Shown: one piece after another, positions 60,701-64,000 of the stretch
Layout of the letters: each line of letters starts with the position of its first letter
How positions within the stretch are numbered: position 1 is the first letter of the stretch
Assembly: GCA_905250075.1 (NCBI GenBank)
Contig: CAJNOP010000035.1
Coordinates: 1,028,679-1,092,678, forward strand
Source: Rotaria sp. Silwood1
Lineage: Eukaryota > Rotifera > Eurotatoria > Philodinida > Philodinidae
Direction: 5' to 3'
Length of the DNA stretch: 64,000 nucleotides
Notes under the pieces: model-generated
What the model was told of the DNA's origin: nothing
The model's input: the letters and a program-made list of their open reading frames with translations, nothing else
The model's database searches: none
Program-made: the position numbers and the translations under genes

Positions 60701-63447
60701 AAATACTGTGCAGTTCAAAACGCTTGTTTACAATAAAACTAAGTATTATCAATTAAAAGTACACTTTTTCTCGTCGAATTTATCATTTGTTGCTATAGTT
60801 TTCAACAAATTTTGTCGAACACCACGATACACAAATGCGGCTTCTGTTACTGAAACTTTTTCTACTTCACTCGGTGAAGGTAAAAGAAGAATATTCATTG
60901 AGTTGTTCGAAAAGGATTTTGTACATGTTTTATGAAAATCAATATTCATATCTTTTTAAAGATACTTTAATATCGTATCGGACACTGAACGACTTTAAAC
61001 ATGCTTTACATCGAGCTTTTGATTTATCATTTTTCACTTCTTGTGGCTAGGAGTTCTCTTTCATCTTCTTCAATTTAACTGATACTCATATGTGAATCAC
61101 TTGATTCATTATCCACCGTTAAATTTGAAACTTAAGAACTATTAAATAAAGTACCACCCTCTCTTGAACTTGTAATTCAGCTTTTCCAGTAGAAAATCTA
61201 TTCTTTCTATTAGTTTTTTTTCCTAAATATTAGATATTTAATTTACTTCATATTCTGTCAGATTTATGATTCGAAATAAGATGTAAATAGTATAGTACTG
61301 TATCGACCTTAAAATAATAGACTATCTAATTGTTTTGGAAGAAAAGAGATGACACATTACTGACCAATAAATCTTATAGTAATAGCAAAATCTAGAAAAT
61401 CTCAGAATTCGGAAGAAACAGTCGAATTCGGAAAGCCTTCAGAAAAAGGTCGAAATTCGGAATTTACCCTGTTATTTCGGAAGATCTGGCAACTCTGATT
61501 CCTATCTATATTCTTTTAATGCTTAAGTTAACTTGAGCACATCAGAAAACAATATCAATCCTCAGATATTCAAATCAACACTTTTGAAGGGTTTAGACCT
61601 AAAAAGTTTTGAATCTCATCGAAACGTTGAGTTTTTTTTTTCATTGAGAAAACTTTGAAATCTTCAAAAAATAAGTTGGATCTCTAAGAATCCTTTACGT
61701 AGTGATCGTTCAAGTTTGTTATTTATTATAATGCTGAAGTTAAATTTTCCAATTTCTAAATCGATTTGTCAACATCACCGATTCACAAAATAACTTGTTC
61801 TGTCACAGATAGATGAATTTGACATCAATTCAAATCTGATTATAATCTACAAGTAATGACAAAAAAGAATAGTAGGTTGATGTTAATGTTTTATTGTCAA
61901 ATGATTTCTCAAAGATAATTGATTATTAAATATATTTAAGTAACTTTGGTTTAAAGTTAAATGGGAAAGATTTTTGTTACCTGTCTTAGTTTTTCGATTC
62001 GATCAATTCCTAAATTCTTTATAAAATCAATCAAAAAAGAATCTAGACTAATTCTTTAATTGATCAAATACAATTGTGTTCATTTAAATCAAGTAATTTA
62101 TCTACATATCATAGGAATTAGTTCAAGGATGAGCTTTCGTTCATATCAAAGATTTCGAGTTCATTTATATTCTATAATTATAGAATTGTTCATCTCGACA
62201 TTTGAGTTTAAGACACATTCGACTAGAGTTAATCGAAGAATGAAATTCATTTTAGACATTAGTTTTTCCAGATCCGTAAGAGAATATGTGATCATCGATG
62301 TATGTAGTATTCGGTGAACGAGCTCACGGTTAACTCGGAATACTTTGAAAAACCTGTTATGTAACCTTCTTTTCATTTCGACTTTTTATTCCTAGACGTT
62401 CGTCCAAGTAAAAAAAAAACTAGCCTCTTTCGATACAATCTGATCAACTTCAATCCTACTTCATCATAAAAATGTTGAATATCGGCTTTGATTCGAAATA
62501 GATTTACTGTTCCGATGCAACATTTTTTGAAGAAAAATCTAAACAAGAGGATTCGAGAATATTGAACTCTAACTGTTGGTGTCAAATCAACAATGACATT
62601 ATCGTTTGCGTTGGATACATTGTTGATCTACTTATTTAAGGACAATTCTACGAAATTATAAATTGTTAAATAGTAATAGACACATTCTCTATTTTAAAAA
62701 TCTCATTTGTCTTCATAGAATTATTTTTATATTATTTCTGTTTTCTATGATATTCTTTTTCGATTGAAAAGATACAGTAGGATTACTGAACTAACCTAAT
62801 ATTGATAGAAATTTACAAATGGAAATATTTCAAACTCTTTCATTTATTTAAAAACCATCAGAAAGAAGAAAATTCGTAAAAAGACGTACGAATATTTCTG
62901 AAAACAAACAACCTTTTCTATTACCTCTAACGATGATCAGTTGCATTGTGTGCAGAGAGAGGCGTTGTTTAATGATCTGTTTCAATATACGTTCATATAC
63001 TTCTGTCGTCTTGAAATAAAACACAATACGACGCAATGTCAATGCATTTATATGAATGAGTCGAACAATATTTGATTGAACATATTTACTGACGAGATAA
63101 AAATAGATCGTACAATGATGAATACGTGGAAAAAAAGAAGAACCATTTTCAAGCCATCGTCTGACTATTTCATTCGACAGAACTGATTCATTGAGCACAA
63201 GAGAAGTTATACGATAAGCCATCGTTGGATGTTCATGTTCGAAATAATACAAACATTGACCATATGTTTTAAACGACATCGACGAGATTTCAAAAGCAAC
63301 ACGAGTCTGCGCCATTTGAGCTAACATTTGAATTCGACTGTTAAGCTTCCACTCGAGCCATGTCGAGCTCAATTGCATCCAAGTAAAATAGACAAAAAGC
63401 TCTAGCCACAGTTCATTTGGCAGATCTTCTAATCTAGTAGCAGTCAT
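57760..63447 (-). CDS. F-box protein, four exons with a 3.66 kb first intron
   Basis: Exon chain: complement(57760..58377, 58431..58792, 58869..59267, 62925..63447), 1902 nt, 633 aa, all phases consistent. The start is ATG 63447 (MTATRLEDLPNELWLELF). Residues about 7-45 form the F-box; the remainder has scattered leucine-rich segments (LPHLRTLHLQQVSI, LESLILVNCNV, LQCLTLWWHDVRLL, FPQLRYLSLGARRF) fitting a divergent LRR substrate domain for an SCF ubiquitin ligase. It is twice the size of the other two F-box proteins here. Intron 1 carries a hAT-like element and a nested inverted repeat, while the other introns are 53-76 nt. Joining exon 1 to exon 2 is supported by donor GTAATAG, acceptor TTGTTCTAG and matching phase (G then AT), but transcript evidence is lacking. 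Confidence 0.77.
60069..61497. mobile_element. hAT-like non-autonomous element with 8-bp target duplication
   Basis: The ends CAGGGTTGCCAGATTAAAAA and ATCTGGCAACTCTG are inverted copies of the hAT-type CAGRGTTGCCAGAT. The flanks are ATTCTTAT (60061-60068) and ATTCCTAT (61498-61505), an 8-bp duplication with one difference. Subterminal DNA repeats AAATTCGG or CGGAATT at both ends. It lies inside the first intron of the F-box gene and has no transposase ORF. Confidence 0.78.
60371..60685. repeat. Nested inverted repeat inside the hAT-like element
   Basis: GGGGGAGCTGGAGGGTCTAG near 60390 faces AGCCCCCTCCACTTTTC near 60650, and CTTTCTGGCAAAATTT faces GCACTTTCTGCCAAATTT-type copies inside. It is probably a separate small element inserted in the larger one; boundaries are approximate. 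Confidence 0.5.
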
Positions 63448-63508
63448 ATTGATAAATTTTGTGTATCTATGTGTTTCATATTAGAGAAACGTTATATATA
63501 TATGTCGT

Positions 63509-63608
63509 GCCGAAGTTACAACTTCGACGGACGATGTTGTCGAAGTTATAACTTCGACGATTATTCTTGCCGAAGTTATAACTTCGTCAATGTATTTTGT
63601 CGAAGTTA
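63509..63608. promoter_or_regulatory. 30-bp-period array of CGAAGTTATAACTTCG palindromes upstream of an F-box gene
   Basis: Palindromes lie at 63511-63526 (one central mismatch), 63541-63556 and 63571-63586, with a half-site CGAAGTTA at 63601. The spacing is exactly 30 bp. The middle one extends to a perfect 20-bp palindrome. The array is about 64-160 bp upstream of the F-box ATG, so it could be a cluster of binding sites for a dimeric factor, or simply a short satellite. Confidence 0.7.
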
Positions 63609-63664
63609 GTGTGAATGATAAAATAAATATCAACTTTCAAGAAATCAACAATATCTTTCATGTT

Positions 63665-64000
63665 GTATCTTAAAAATTATTTTATTCCATCAAAACAATA
63701 ATAGAAAATTTATTTTTCAATATTATGACAAACGTGCGAATATTCAGACGAATAAAAGGAATAATATGTTAATTTTTTTCTGCGTTGAAATTATTAATAT
63801 ATTATATAATCTTAGAGTTTCATAGAAGATTGTTGTATCTTTACAATCTACCAAACTCCTTTTCATCTGTATCGCAGTAAATACGTAAAAGTACAAATCG
63901 AACGAATATTCATTCTTGCTGAAATGCTAGTATATTTGTCATAATATTGAAAAATAAATTTTGTATTATTGTTTTGATGGAAAAAAATAATTTTTAAGAT
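63665..64000. repeat. Inverted repeat running to the window edge
   Basis: ATCTTAAAAATTATTTTATT at about 63668 is mirrored by AATAATTTTTAAGAT at the end of the window. The arms of about 75 bp share CCATCAAAACAATAATA and TTATTTTTCAATATTATGAC. It is probably a MITE whose right tip reaches or passes the end of the window. Confidence 0.75.

Noticed and set aside
63539-63586. Resemblance of the palindromes to phage loxP arms (ATAACTTCG)
   Set aside because: Only 9 bp are shared, the spacer and arm layout differ, and the units form a 30-bp tandem array in eukaryotic DNA. The likeness is probably chance.
1-64000. Retroelements, Penelope-like elements or virus-derived genes
   Set aside because: No reverse transcriptase, integrase, capsid or GIY-YIG-like ORF was seen in any frame, and no long terminal direct repeats were noticed.

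Overview
The window looks like nuclear DNA of an invertebrate, most likely a bdelloid rotifer of the Rotaria or Adineta kind. Four things suggest this: the sequence is very AT-rich; most introns are 45-75 nt with plain GT-AG ends; genes are short and compact; and the gene families are typical, with F-box/leucine-rich proteins, a kinesin-light-chain-like TPR array of near-identical 42-residue units, and TGTGGG-like tracts resembling the telomere repeat I recall for bdelloids. The assignment is an inference. No rRNA gene, CRISPR array, operon or retroelement/virus-like coding region was seen.

Layout. 1-1.3 kb: 3' part of an unrecognised plus-strand gene. 4.7-5.4 kb: a plus-strand gene of a conserved but unnamed family (C-terminal SGTYRP motif). 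9.7-11.7 kb (minus): a five-exon gene joining a FAF1-type UAS domain to a PARP catalytic domain, the most novel protein here. 15.6-16.7 kb (minus): a claudin/PMP22-like four-helix membrane protein. 23.8-24.9 kb (minus): a coiled-coil protein. 28.8-29.8 kb and 37.9-38.8 kb (minus): single-exon F-box proteins. 32.5-33.7 kb (minus): farnesyl diphosphate synthase. 40.6-42.6 kb (minus): a Polycomb/CBX protein with chromodomain and C-terminal box. 42.7-43.6 kb (minus): a SPATA22-like meiotic protein. 50.55-51.2 kb (plus): a KLC-like TPR fragment abutting a 100-N assembly gap. 57.8-63.4 kb (minus): a four-exon F-box protein with a 3.66 kb first intron. Most exon chains were built by hand; where a total length is given, the splice phases close exactly.

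Between the genes, mainly 26-28, 30-31, 36-38 and 44-56 kb, lies an unusual density of inverted-repeat (foldback/MITE-like) elements and minisatellites. They include two palindromes of about 1 kb, a mariner-type non-autonomous element with foldbacks nested inside, two hAT-like elements (one with an 8-bp target duplication inside the F-box intron), a 204-bp element with a perfect 10-bp target duplication in the Polycomb intron, a foldback with unequal tandem arrays in its two ends, a 68-bp minisatellite, and G-rich/C-rich hairpins like telomere repeats. A 30-bp-period array of 16-20 bp palindromes lies just upstream of the last F-box gene.

The genes do not form one pathway. They are housekeeping and regulatory genes (isoprenoid synthesis, chromatin silencing, meiosis-type recombination, ubiquitin-linked F-box and UAS proteins, ADP-ribosylation) separated by repeat-rich DNA.
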